Assembly (NCBI RefSeq): GCF_033439725.1
Contig: NW_026944383.1
Location: forward strand, 2,046,001 to 2,110,000
Reading direction: 5' to 3'
Source of the DNA: Neurospora tetraspora
Lineage: Eukaryota > Ascomycota > Sordariomycetes > Sordariales > Sordariaceae
DNA length: 64,000 bases
Shown here: positions 34,074 through 44,985 of the stretch, piece after piece
Layout of the letters: the number at the start of each line of letters is the position of its first letter
Numbering within the stretch: the stretch's first letter is position 1
Notes under the pieces: generated by a model
Seen by the model: the letters and a program-made list of their open reading frames with translations, nothing else
Databases searched by the model: none
Told to the model about the DNA's origin: nothing
Program-made: the position numbers and the translations under genes

Positions 34074-35819
34074 ATGGGGATGCGAACCCGTTCAGCCGCC
34101 AAGAGGCTCAAGGTAGACACCGATGAACACATCGTGGTTGTGAGCCCCCTCCAAAAATCGGTCATCGCTCCAAATCATGCATCCGTGACTATTGTAGCTT
34201 CGATTGAGGTTGATTCTCGGACGAGAGGGAAACGGAAACGGGGACATGCCACGCAGGCGCAGCCTCTCGAAGTTAAAGGTTCGGCTATCCTTTTGCTCTC
34301 AATTTCAGCCTGCTAACCAGTTGACTACTTAGGTGGTTGGGATGTCTTGTCCCATGGCATTGATGCTTTGCCAACTCCTGGAATAACTCCAGAGGTACCA
34401 TATTCGCTGAGCGGTTCTTCCGACACGCCGATGTATGCCACGCGAAGTGTGACCAAACGCCAGACACAGAGTCCGTTCGAGGTTACGAAGACTCGGACAG
34501 AGAACGTAGAGACGCAGAACACACCGATCGGTACGGGCCTCCTGCAAGGGAACACTCCTGTCGATAGCCCTGTGCATCATACACGGAGTGTGACCAAACG
34601 CCAGACCAAGATTCACCTCGGAACCATCAAGGCTCGGACGGAAAATTCAAATACGACGGAGGCTGTAGAGACGACAGGGGACGCTGCTCCGGGGAAGATT
34701 ATTGAGGTGATTACTCCCAAGAACGACAGAGACGAGGAACGTACTACACGGGATCGACGTGTAACCAGGTCGTCTTCCAAGAAGCCAGACACCGCAACCG
34801 ACGAAACCTTCCAAAGCGGCAATGGACAGATCATTGTCAAGTCAACCGAGAAGACAACCAAGGTTACCGCCACAAAAACACCCACCGTTGACCGTGACAG
34901 TCCTGACTACAGAATGCCAGTGAAAAGAGGACCAGACAATCCCATGGGGCTCACGCCAGGATTTTCGCCCTATCCCAATCGTGAGGTTCCCGCCTCTGAG
35001 GCATGCGGAGATGTTTACCGCATTTTGGCAGCCATCCATGGGAAGGTAGAGCAACCCAAGAAAATGCCCAAGGCTTCTCTGGAGAAGGCCGGCTGTGGCG
35101 AGGTACCTTGCGTCCTGGACGCCCTCCTCCGGACGCTGATTAGCGGCAACACTCTGATGGCCATGGCGGACCAAGCGATCAGGAACATGGTTCAAGAGTA
35201 CGGATTACGAGAACACGGCTCAGGTGCCGGAAGTATCAACTGGGAAAACGTTGCCAGTGAACCAGAGGAAAAGCTGGCCCAGGTTATCAAGGTTTCGGGG
35301 AACGGGAACCAGAAAGCCAAGAACATCAAGCTAATCCTCGACATGGTTGCGTTGGAGATGGCGCAGATGGCAAGAGAGAATAATGGAATGGGCGGCAAAC
35401 GAGAAGTCGCCTTCCCAGAAACGCTGAACCTTGACCACATGCACACCCTCACCAAAGACGAAGCCATGGCCAAGCTTGTGCGGTACCCCGGTATTGGCAT
35501 CAAGTCTGCCGCCTGCGTCGCCCTCTTCTGTCTCCGCAAGCCCTGCTTTGCGGTTGACACGCACGTCCACCGGTTCTGTCGCTGGCTCGGCTGGGTGCCG
35601 GAGAAAGCAAATGCGGAGGACTGTTTCAAACACTGCGATGTGAAAGTGCCGGATCACCTCAAGTACGGGTTACACCAGCTGTTCATACGCCATGGGCAAC
35701 AGTGCTTCAAATGCCGGAAGGCGACGAAGCCGGGAACGAAGGAGTGGAGGGAGGCACCTGAGTGTCCGTTGGAACATCTGCTGGACCGGGGGAAGGGAGA
35801 CGCCCGGGGATATGATTGA
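34074..35819 (+). CDS. HhH-GPD DNA glycosylase, DEMETER/endonuclease III-like core
   Basis: This is a base-excision repair glycosylase, presumably nuclear. Two exons (34074-34278, 34333-35819) give 563 residues. The N-terminal ~300 residues are polar and basic, with recurring TRS-x-x-KR units (MRTRSAAKR, YATRSVTKRQT, HHTRSVTKRQT, RVTRSSSKK). The catalytic part has LISGNTLMAMADQAI, the helix-hairpin-helix YPGIGIKSAACVALF with the catalytic-type Lys (~458), then FAVDTHVHRFCRWLGWVP with the catalytic Asp (~476). Lys plus Asp predicts a bifunctional glycosylase/lyase. The segment from the hairpin to LGWVP resembles plant DEMETER/ROS1 5-methylcytosine glycosylases. The C-terminal Cys cluster (HGQQCFKC and ECPLEHLL) has three Cys, not the four of the usual iron-sulfur cluster. 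The substrate is unproven. Confidence 0.85.
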
Positions 35820-36932
35820 GACGGCAATGGAACGCCGAAATGAGTTGCGGCGGAATTGGTTTACTGCTCCCTAAGGAAGATGCTGTGTATGTATACAAGC
35901 CCGAGTTGTGGCCAACCAGTAAACGTATGTCAAACGAAGAGAGCGTATGGTTCTCATACTCGCCACCATGACGGATGAAAGCTTCCCAGGCCTGCGAGTC
36001 GTAGATACTTCTCCATAGTTTCATCCTATGTCCACTTCCCCGCTACCACACAGTAGACATGGGATTAACGAGAGAACGTATCTTGATAATCCCAAAATAT
36101 TTTCGTCCTTTACAACCTTACTAGTAAGTACTCGACTGCGAACCAAGGTTTGAAGATCCGATGATTCAAGAGACGAGAGTTGAGCACATCCGTACCACAG
36201 GGCCTCTCTACCTGCTGGCAACAGCTGCTCGACAGCTGTTTCGGAGCTTTGCTCTTGCCTGCCGCGCGCCCCCCTGCAACGTTTAGCGGCCCCACTCACT
36301 TTGGGTCTGACGCGGTTCGTTCCTTCCACTTGGATTGACGCGCAACGAGGTTTCGTTACAGCGTCCCTCCTTCTTTCTCAGGCACTGGACACTGGCCCTG
36401 GCATGTCAGAAGCTCTGACAGCCGCAACCTCAACTCCAACCTACCTCAGGAGAGCCTTCACCGATTGCCTGGTGAAGGGAAAGAAGAACGGGATTAGGCT
36501 CCTTCACTGGCTTGAGATTCTCACAATTTTTTGACCATAAAACCGCACGAGCGCGGATTTCCCTTCTATCCTATTGTCATATTTCCACCAACTCCCGCTC
36601 TGTGGGCGCAGATACCCGCAACCATCGCCATCGCGGCATTTGCTCTCCAACAAAGCATCACTGCTCGTCTTGCCCGGAGCACTTTGCGTCAACTATTCTT
36701 GTCATTCAGTCACCACAGAAGTTGTTGCTCTAGAACCTCTGTCTCTCCCCTCGACAACAGCTTCTCGCCGATGCGAAAGCTTCCCTGAACCATCCCGCTT
36801 GCTTCGCGCTGAAGGATGCTTCTTGCGACTATCTAAAGCGCCGACCTACTTCGCCCTCCCAGCTCCGCCAGCTCTGTCTGCCTCGAAAATACAACCACCA
36901 GAACCCGTTACGCTCTCTGATCGACCGTCGAG
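35820..36932. promoter_or_regulatory. Intergenic, SEN1 promoter and leader
   Basis: This is the 3' flank of the glycosylase and upstream region of SEN1 on the same strand. The 36530-36930 part has several short upstream frames starting with ATG, so the SEN1 leader may hold uORFs. I see no separate gene. Confidence 0.5.
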
Positions 36933-39900
36933 ATGACAGACAAAATGGAATATCCAGAGCTGGGGGCCACGGACGTTCAAACGGCCATGATGGAGATGCA
37001 CCAAGCCTTTGAGGAGTTCCCTCCCAACGCACATCCAATCTGCCCTTTGATTAGCGACGACGACGATACAGACTACGCGTTCCCAGACCTCCCCGACGGG
37101 AACGGAACAACGGTGGCAGAAAAGCAAAAGCGAATTGCTGACGGGTGCGAAAGACGTCGAATCACCTACGGCCTTTCGCTCCTGTTAGTAATGCCAGAGG
37201 CGGGAAAATGGATCAATGAGTGGAAAGAGCGTGTCAACTTCTTCCTCTCAAAATGTGACCAATGTGCCAGGACATGGCATAGGACACGCCAGCAGTTCAT
37301 CAGAGCTATTGATCAGTGCGTATCCGTGAAACCCAACTTTATCACCAAGCTAATCCGTTCCTACAGATTTACTTCCCGTGACAACGCCGAGCTCTTGAGG
37401 AATCTGCAGCGAAACCTCGAATCTTTCGACGAAGAACGCATAACGCGCGGCCTCAAGAGAGCTAAATTCATTCTCGAGAGGGACGGTCCCATGCCGACTA
37501 CGAAGCTCGTTAAAATCGAACTTTGGCCGTGTCTCGCCTTGTTCGAATCGCTCTGCTGCATGGCATACTTGAACAACAAAGTAAACCTCGAGATATTCAA
37601 CTACGTGTTCGAAAATGTCCAGCCTAAGAAGCCGCTTAAGATGGTGGGAGGCGCCATTCCGACCATGACATACTTCCTTTTCGAAGAATATCCGGTTCAC
37701 AGGGCGTTTGCACAGGCGCAATGGCAACGGATGCCACCGGAAAGCCTCACCGATGAGGAGTGGGAATGGGCTGTCAGAAGCGGCCTCAAGTCCCATATAC
37801 TCGGCCATAGGGGGGGAACGCAGCTCCCGGCGAGGCTGGTTCGCTTTTGGAGTGGGTTCCTCCTCATTTTGCGAGCCATGAGCGAAAAGAGCATCCTGGA
37901 AAACCTCCGTGGTATGGAAGTACAACCGAATGTCTACTTCCTTGCTCTCGAAAACCTGGGCACCAATAACGTCCCTGCTTTGAGCATGATACTGAAAGCG
38001 CTTCGTACGCTAATGGAGCGTTCGTCAAAGGCCTTTTGGGATGCTTATGACCAAGTTACCCCCAGTATGATTGTGGAGGAAATTTTCAAAAGCCCGGCTT
38101 TTCGGCCCTTCCTAAACCAGTCCCTTGAGCCGGACATGATGGTCGAGGACCAGGATAACAACGGTCAACAAATACCAGCGTTGGCGGAATGGGTCAGGGC
38201 CTTTATCCGTTCCCTTCCATTAGCGCGGCGGTCAGACGTTTGCGAATCTCTTCTTCGGCATCTTTTCGAGACTCTCCGGGTCGACGCTGGCGCAGCTCCG
38301 GAAGCGAAGGCTACTTGTGTCCTTGCTGGTCTGGTGACCTTGAGAGAATGCTTGGACGGCTACCTCAACCTTCCATCCTTTGATACAGGAACGTCTCTTA
38401 TTATGGTCAACCAGTTACTCAACAGAGTGATTCAGTACAAGGACGTCATCATTGGCGCGACCAAACTCAAGGCCGCGGACAAGTACAACGTTGGCCTCTC
38501 ACAGGCTGCTATAGCCATCATTCAGTCTGCTCTGGCATTGGACGCGAAGGCGACGTTTATGGAGTGGGACGCTTTCGTTAAGGAGAAGCCTGTTCAAGAT
38601 GCCGTAAACAGGGACTCTGGCGCATTATGGGAGTCATTCCTGGAGCTCATCTGGAACGGACAAACAGATCTTGCCAAGGCCATGTTGAGAGCAACGATGC
38701 CTCTCAGGAGTATCGAACGGTTTATCCCTAAGCGGAAAGACCAACTCAAGAACGAGCACGCAAAGTTCAACAGACGCTTTCAACAGCAAACGGCGGCAAT
38801 TGGCAAAATGCTAGGCCGTCTGTCTGACTTTAACCCGGCTGATCTTGACAGTTTCTGCTCGGATCCGCAGAGTAACACCATCCAGCCCATCGTGGCGACT
38901 CTGATACACGGTGAGGAAGCCATTCGCGAAGCCGGCTTCGAGTTGATCAAAGCCATCACAGGTGAGATTACGCCATCTGAGGCCGTGAATAAGATGCTTG
39001 AGGAGTACTTCAGCCAATTCCTGGAGGCCTTCACTGGCGCCGTAAACCATATCACCAACGCCAAAGACTCCAATAATCCGTGGAGTCACATGCAATACTT
39101 GTTGAAATGCTGTGAATTCGTGCTCAATGGCTTAAGTGATCCGTCCGTAGGCCAACTCAGACGCAAAACCCTGACCCCTGCGGAACATGCTGTCGTTAAG
39201 GGATGGTGGGAGTGCGAATGGAGAGCCGTCGGCCACTCGTTCGGATCCATGAGACTCTGGCACGTGAAGGTGGACAAGAAGGTCATGGAGGACTTTTGTC
39301 GTGATGTGATGGAGCTTGCAGAGAAGCTCCTCGCCCAAGACGGTCTCATGGCTTCGGCACTTAGCACACCACAAAGCATCTCAGCAACAAACGGGGACGA
39401 CGGTTCAGAGGGCATGAAGATGGTTCTGGAGCCGCCGAGGATACACTCGTTTCCCTTGGTGGACATGTTGCAACTCCGCGATAAATATCTTATCGCCGGT
39501 ATCATCGAGATCACCAAAAAGCTGATCAAGCGTCTGCAAGACAACGGCATGATGCTTCCGCCAAAAACGGTCGCCTATCTCAACAACATGCTGAAGAAGA
39601 GGAAGCTGGCTGATGGGCGGATGGACTACACAACAAAGACGAATCTTACCAATGAGCAACGGATCGAGCTGCTCAAGGCGCTCGGGGACGATGCTGCCAT
39701 CGAAGAGCAGTTCGTTGGTGGAAAGCCTGTCAAGCAAGAGGTCAAGCCCCTTATGAAACAGGCAAAGATCGATTTCTCAAAGGCCACACTCAAAGACCAC
39801 ATGGCTTCGCTTACGCCTGCCTTTGATAAGGCCACTGAGAGGCGGAAGAATGCTCTGTTGGAGACAATGAAGGCCGAAGCTCCAGTCAAGGCTCCTCCCA

Positions 39901-42900
39901 AAGTCGACTCAAAGGCTGCCGACAAGATCAAGGAGGCTAGACGGCTGGAGAGAGAAGCAAAGGCTAAGCGAGATGCTGAGGCCATTGCGAGGGCAAAGGC
40001 TCTGCGTGCGCCACCGAAGCTGGTCCAAGGAGAAGGCTCGGGTCTGGCTGGCGTTGCTGGAGTTCGTGGCAAAGACCACGCCCCAGTGCTCAAGGACGAG
40101 ATCATGGTTGGATCATCTTCAGAAGACGAAGATGAGTCTGACGATGACGAGCTGATCACACTCCATGCCGCTGGAAAGAAGAACATGACCGAGGCCGAGC
40201 GTCGCGCCCATCGGTTGTTGGCCGAGAAGATGCGCGGACCGGTGAAGAAGGTCAAGATCGAGCGGTCCGCCAAGGATATGCGCGCTCGTCTTATTCCTCC
40301 TATGGATGTCTTGCACCAGGCTATCTTGGAGTGGGACATCTTCCACGAGGGTAACGATCCGCCAAACGGGTATCGTTGTGATCACGTATCGGATACCTAC
40401 CAGGACCCGGTCAGCTACAAGCAGACCTTCTTCCCGCTGCTCATCAATGAAGCCTGGCGCTCGTTTGTCACGGCCAAAGACGAAACCACTTCCAAGCCTT
40501 TCGGCATCAAGGTCCTTAGTCGTATGACAGTTGACAAGTTCATGGAAGTCACGGCATCGGTTCCAGTTGCGATCAACAAGGACCGTCAACTGTCTGAAGG
40601 AGACATTGTTATCATCTCCAAGGGCCAAAACCCGCTTCAAGAGCCAGAAGAACTGCATTGTCTTTCACGTATCTGGAAGACAACTTACAAGAAAGACAAT
40701 GTGGAGGTCGTCTACCGCCTGAACGCTAAGGGCAACCAGATCTTGCCTGCCCTACTACCTGGCTCGGAGTTTACCGTCGTCAAGATTACCAACATGACGA
40801 CCATTGAACGCGAGTACGCTGCCTTGGAAAGTTTACAATACTACGATCTCATGGACGAGGTTTTGAGAGCCGAACCGTCTCCCATGCTGTCTTTTGGCGA
40901 CGAGAACATCAAGAACACCATGAAAAACTGGGAACTTAACCCAGGTCAGGCGAAGGCGATCCTGAACGCCAAGGAGAACGATGGGTTCACCCTTATCCAG
41001 GGTCCCCCAGGTACCGGTAAAACAAAGACCATTGTGGCAATGGTTGGTTGTCTTTTGACCGGAGTACTCAAAAATCCTACTGCTGGGGTGGCCATTGGCC
41101 GTCCAGGACTCGGCGCTGCAAAGAACAATGCCCCATCGAAGAAGCTGCTTGTTTGCGCGCCCAGTAACGCCGCTGTGGACGAATTGGTGTTGCGTCTGAA
41201 GAACGGCGTCAAGACACAGAACGGAACAACTCACAAGATTGAGGTGGTCCGTCTCGGTCGCAGTGATGCCATCAACACCGCAGTCAAGGATGTCACGCTT
41301 GATGAGCTGGTCAAGGCGAAAATGGAGGCTCAGTTGAACAAGGATGAAGGCCCGACTGACAGGGAGAAGCTGCACCAGGAAGCTGGCGAGATCAAGCAGA
41401 AGATTGCCGAGCTCAGACCTCAACTGGAAGCGGCGCGCACGATTGAAGATCGGCAGCTTGTCAACAAGTATCAGCGGGAGTTTGACGAACTCAAGCGCCG
41501 CCAGGCGCACATCGGAGCGCGCATTGATGCGGATAAAGCTAGTGGAAACACATTCGCTAGAGAGACCGAGATCAAACGCCGACAGGTCCAGCAGGAGATT
41601 CTCGACAAGGCTCAGGTGCTGTGCGCCACTCTCAGCGGTAGCGGTCACGAGATGTTCAAGAACTTGAACGTGGAGTTTGAGACGGTCATCATCGATGAGG
41701 CGGCGCAGTGCGTGGAGCTTAGTGCGCTCATTCCCTTGAAGTACGGATGTTCAAAGTGCATTCTTGTCGGTGATCCCAAGCAGTTGCCACCTACCGTTCT
41801 CTCGCAGTCTGCTGCACGGTACGGCTACGACCAGAGTTTGTTCGTCCGCATGCAGAAGAACCACGAGAAGGACGTGCATCTCCTCGATACCCAGTATCGT
41901 ATGCATCCTGAAATCAGCTCCTTCCCCAGAGCCGCTTTCTACGAAGGTCTCCTACAAGACGGTGATAACATGGCGAAGCTGCGTCTCCAGCCCTGGCACC
42001 GTAGTACCCTGCTTGGGCCGTACCGCTTCTTTGACGTCCGCGGTTCGCAGGAGCGGGGACCAAAGAACCAATCTCTGGTCAACGAGGAAGAACTCAAGGT
42101 CGCCATGCAACTTTATCGTCGGTTCAAGACCGATCACAGCGATGTCGACCTGAAGGGCAAGATTGGTATCATTACTCCTTACAAAGCCCAGCTGTACCGA
42201 CTGCGGTCTCAGTTTGCCCAGCGCTTCGGCGACGCCATCACGGACGAAATCGAGTTCAACACCACCGATGCCTTCCAGGGCCGAGAGTGCGAGATCATCA
42301 TCTTCTCGTGCGTTCGTGCCAGTCCCACGGGCGGTATCGGTTTCATGACGGATATCCGTCGTATGAACGTCGGTCTCACGCGTGCACGGTCTTCGCTCTG
42401 GATCCTCGGTGACTCCCGCGCCCTCATGCAGGGCGAGTTCTGGGCGAAGCTCATTGACGATTCGAAGCGGCGCGATCGGTATACCACTGGAAACATCATG
42501 GGCATGCTGAGCCAGCCGGGCCCACAGCTGTCTGCTGCGGCTTTCCAGGCTCTGGCGATTACTAGCTCTGATAATACCAGGGAAAGTACGCCAAGCGGTA
42601 TCAAGCGGGAGGTGGTCGAGGTGAAGGATGAGGATGGCGATGTGCAGATGGGGGATCGATCGTCATTTAGGGGGTCTTCTCCCCCGGCTGCTGCTATCGG
42701 TGGCAGGAGTGCGATGGGTTCGTCCAGACCTCCTTCCGGACGCAATACTCCAAATCATACCGGGAACGGGTTCGGAAGTTCGCCTGCCCCGCAGCAGCCG
42801 CAGCCACCGCCGTACAGGGAAGGCTTGCCAGTCATTCAGGAGACGACTTTCACGCCGAGGGTGAAGAAGAGGCCGCATGAGGGAGGAGGGGGTGATCAAC

Positions 42901-43426
42901 CTGGCAAGAAGGTACGTAACATCCCATACAAAGATAAGCAGCAGCAACGTATGATGGGCCCAGATTGACTGACATTTTCTCCGTATCACAGCAACACATC
43001 GACCCCATCATCAGCAGAGCCCCCAGGGGACCCAGGGGCTACAACCCCAATACCAACAACCTCCCTCCAAGACCACCGCCGCCGGCGCCGAGTGACCCCT
43101 CAGCGATGGAAGTCCTGGGATTGGCACCCCCTACCAGAGCACCGGCTGCTCAGCAGCAGCAGCAGTTCAACTATCAACCTCAGCAGCCTCCTCAGTACCA
43201 ACGTCGTCCTCAACAAGGACCTCCGCCTCCGTACCCGGGCCGTCAGCAACAACAACAACCACCTGCTGGTCCTTCTCGACCCAATGTCCCAACTGGTCCA
43301 AGCAGACCGGGTGGTGGTCCAGGTTACCAGCAGCAGCAGCAGCAGCAACAGCAGCAACAGAGACCGCCGCCGATAGTGAAGAAGAAGGCGCCTGTTGATC
43401 CGTTTATTAAGCGGAAGAAGAGGTGA
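36933..43426 (+). CDS. sen1: SEN1-type RNA/DNA helicase
   Basis: Sen1 (human senataxin) is a nuclear superfamily 1B helicase that ends Pol II transcription of noncoding RNAs and removes R-loops. Two exons (36933-42911, 42992-43426) give 2137 residues, close to yeast Sen1. Residues ~70-900 form the helical N-terminal domain, and a charged linker with Ala/Lys/Glu helices follows. Helicase motifs are in order: Walker A GPPGTGKTKT (~1356), APSNAAVDEL, IIDEAAQ (~1585), GDPKQLPPTVLS, LDTQYRMHPEIS (~1654), TTDAFQGRE and VGLTRARSSLWILG (~1816). The tail is Pro/Gln-rich and ends in basic KKKAPVDPFIKRKKR, a likely nuclear localisation signal. The single 80-bp intron is late, and the second exon carries this basic end. 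All catalytic motifs are intact. Confidence 0.95.
43329..43356. repeat. CAG run (poly-Gln near SEN1 C-terminus)
   Basis: Near-perfect CAG/CAA repeats in the second exon of SEN1 give a poly-Gln stretch just before the basic tail. Confidence 0.85.
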
Positions 43427-44590
43427 TTTGGTTCACACTCACTAGGGGGGGTGGTCACTTTTATGGCCGGAGGACACAACCTCCTTGTCTGCTGGATTCT
43501 TGCGTTTCACATTTGCCGCCTTTTACGGCAGATTTTGCTTTGTCTTATCCCCTCTTACGTAGACACACATGCTCTGTCACGTTGCCTACCTACCTCTACA
43601 TAGACTAGTTAGGCGTTGTTCGCTTACTACCAAGGTACATATGGTACATATAATCTGGCTGGATGGCTTACTGGTGTTCCGATACAGGGGCTAAAGGGCG
43701 TCGTCACTGGGACGGCAGGAAAAGTGTTAGACTAGAAAAGATTGTAGAGTAGATTTGATGATTGCTTGTGCCTGGTGTTTGTTGACTTTGTTCACCGGGC
43801 TGTATGGGTTTGGTCTGATACGGTCCCGTTCCTTCGTCTTTCTCCCCGCGGCCCTGACGTCTAACCTCACGGTTGTGGGTCCCCCGAGCTAGATCCATCT
43901 AGTATTGGTGTAAAGGGCTTAAGTCTGGAGACCGCTCAAGAAACAGATTCGAGAACCGAAAACAGGCAACGGGGTATAAGATGGAGGAAGCAGAAGGGTT
44001 CCCATCGAGATACATCCTGCCTCAGAGTTCGACAACCATTGGGCAACAGACACCCAATAATGCTCTAGTTTCCGGTGCATCAGCCCCGGGCCGAACTCCG
44101 TTACCATCTCCCGTACCTACACCCATCCCGGTTTTATTCGCCAGCATGATCATCCTCATGTATGGAGAACAGAGCCAGAAGCACCCCCTAAAGTCCAAAC
44201 AGCCATACCGGAAATGAACATCCATCCGTCGCACGTCTACCGGTACACGATGAAATCAATCCAGTACCTAGGTACCTCTAGCTTTGTGCCTATCAAACTG
44301 CAAACCCTACAAACTGCTCTGCTACCACTGCCTTTCCATCTACATCCATCCATCTCCTTCCCTTCCATGTGCTTTCCATCTGTTTTCCTATCACGGTGCT
44401 TTCCATGTGCTTCTTATTTCAGTGTGCTACTGCAGTCTTCCAAGTGCAGGCTCGTGCATATACTGATTTGTGCTGTATGTAGCCTGTGCCCGGTATTACT
44501 CTCAGTCATCTATCTCGGTCGGAGTTTACCGCACATGTTGGTTGTTCATAAGCACCTGTTATGCTTAAAATCTTTCATCAACACCACAAA
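43427..44590. other. Intergenic, SEN1 3' flank
   Basis: This 1.2 kb is pyrimidine-rich near 44330-44410, with repeated TTTCCAT/CTTTCCAT words. I see no coding frame with support. Confidence 0.5.
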
Positions 44591-44661
44591 GCGCCAGTGG
44601 TTTAGTGGTAAAATCCATCGTTGCCATCGATGGGCCCCGCGTTCGATTCGCGGCTGGCGCA
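44591..44661 (+). tRNA. tRNA-Gly (GCC)
   Basis: This 71-nt gene folds as a cloverleaf. The acceptor strand GCGCCAG pairs fully with CTGGCGC, and the discriminator is A. The D-arm contains TTTAGTGGTA (box A). The anticodon loop TTGCCAT holds GCC at 44623-44625 between pairing CCATCG and CGATGG stems. The T-arm contains GTTCGATTC (box B). There is no intron, and CCA is not encoded, as expected in eukaryotes. T-rich runs from about 44674 on can stop RNA polymerase III. Confidence 0.97.
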
Positions 44662-44815
44662 AGTGACTTCTTCTTTTTGGGTTTTTTTTCATCTTTTTTT
44701 TTTCTCTTATCGTTGAGAACTTATCGGGATGCAGGTGGGGAGGAGGGAGGATTTGAGTGGGGAGGTGTTCGTGGGGGTTAATTTGGTGGGGAGGTGGGGA
44801 GGTTGCGTATAAGTA

Positions 44816-44820
44816 GACAT
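44816..44820. repeat. Target-site duplication, left copy
   Basis: GACAT directly precedes the 5' LTR and is repeated exactly after the 3' LTR at 50377-50381. A 5-bp duplication is typical of LTR-element integrase. Confidence 0.9.
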
Positions 44821-44985
44821 TATTAGAGGCCAGGGGATCCACTAGGCGTGCACGTGCCCAATTGGGCTAGGATATACGGGATTTATCCAGATGCCAGAGC
44901 TTCGAGTCTATAGAGCCAATTTTACATATATATATACAATCAAGCTACGTTGAACTCCATATTGATTATTACCTATAATATTACA
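44821..44985 (+). repeat. 5' LTR
   Basis: This 165-bp repeat matches the 3' LTR along its whole length without gaps. The 23 differences I count are all C/T or G/A transitions. It ends in ACA, like its partner. Confidence 0.92.

Noticed and set aside
43092-43376. Alternative-frame poly-Ser/Asn protein over the SEN1 end
   Set aside because: It is a frame shadow of the CAG/CAA-rich second exon of SEN1.
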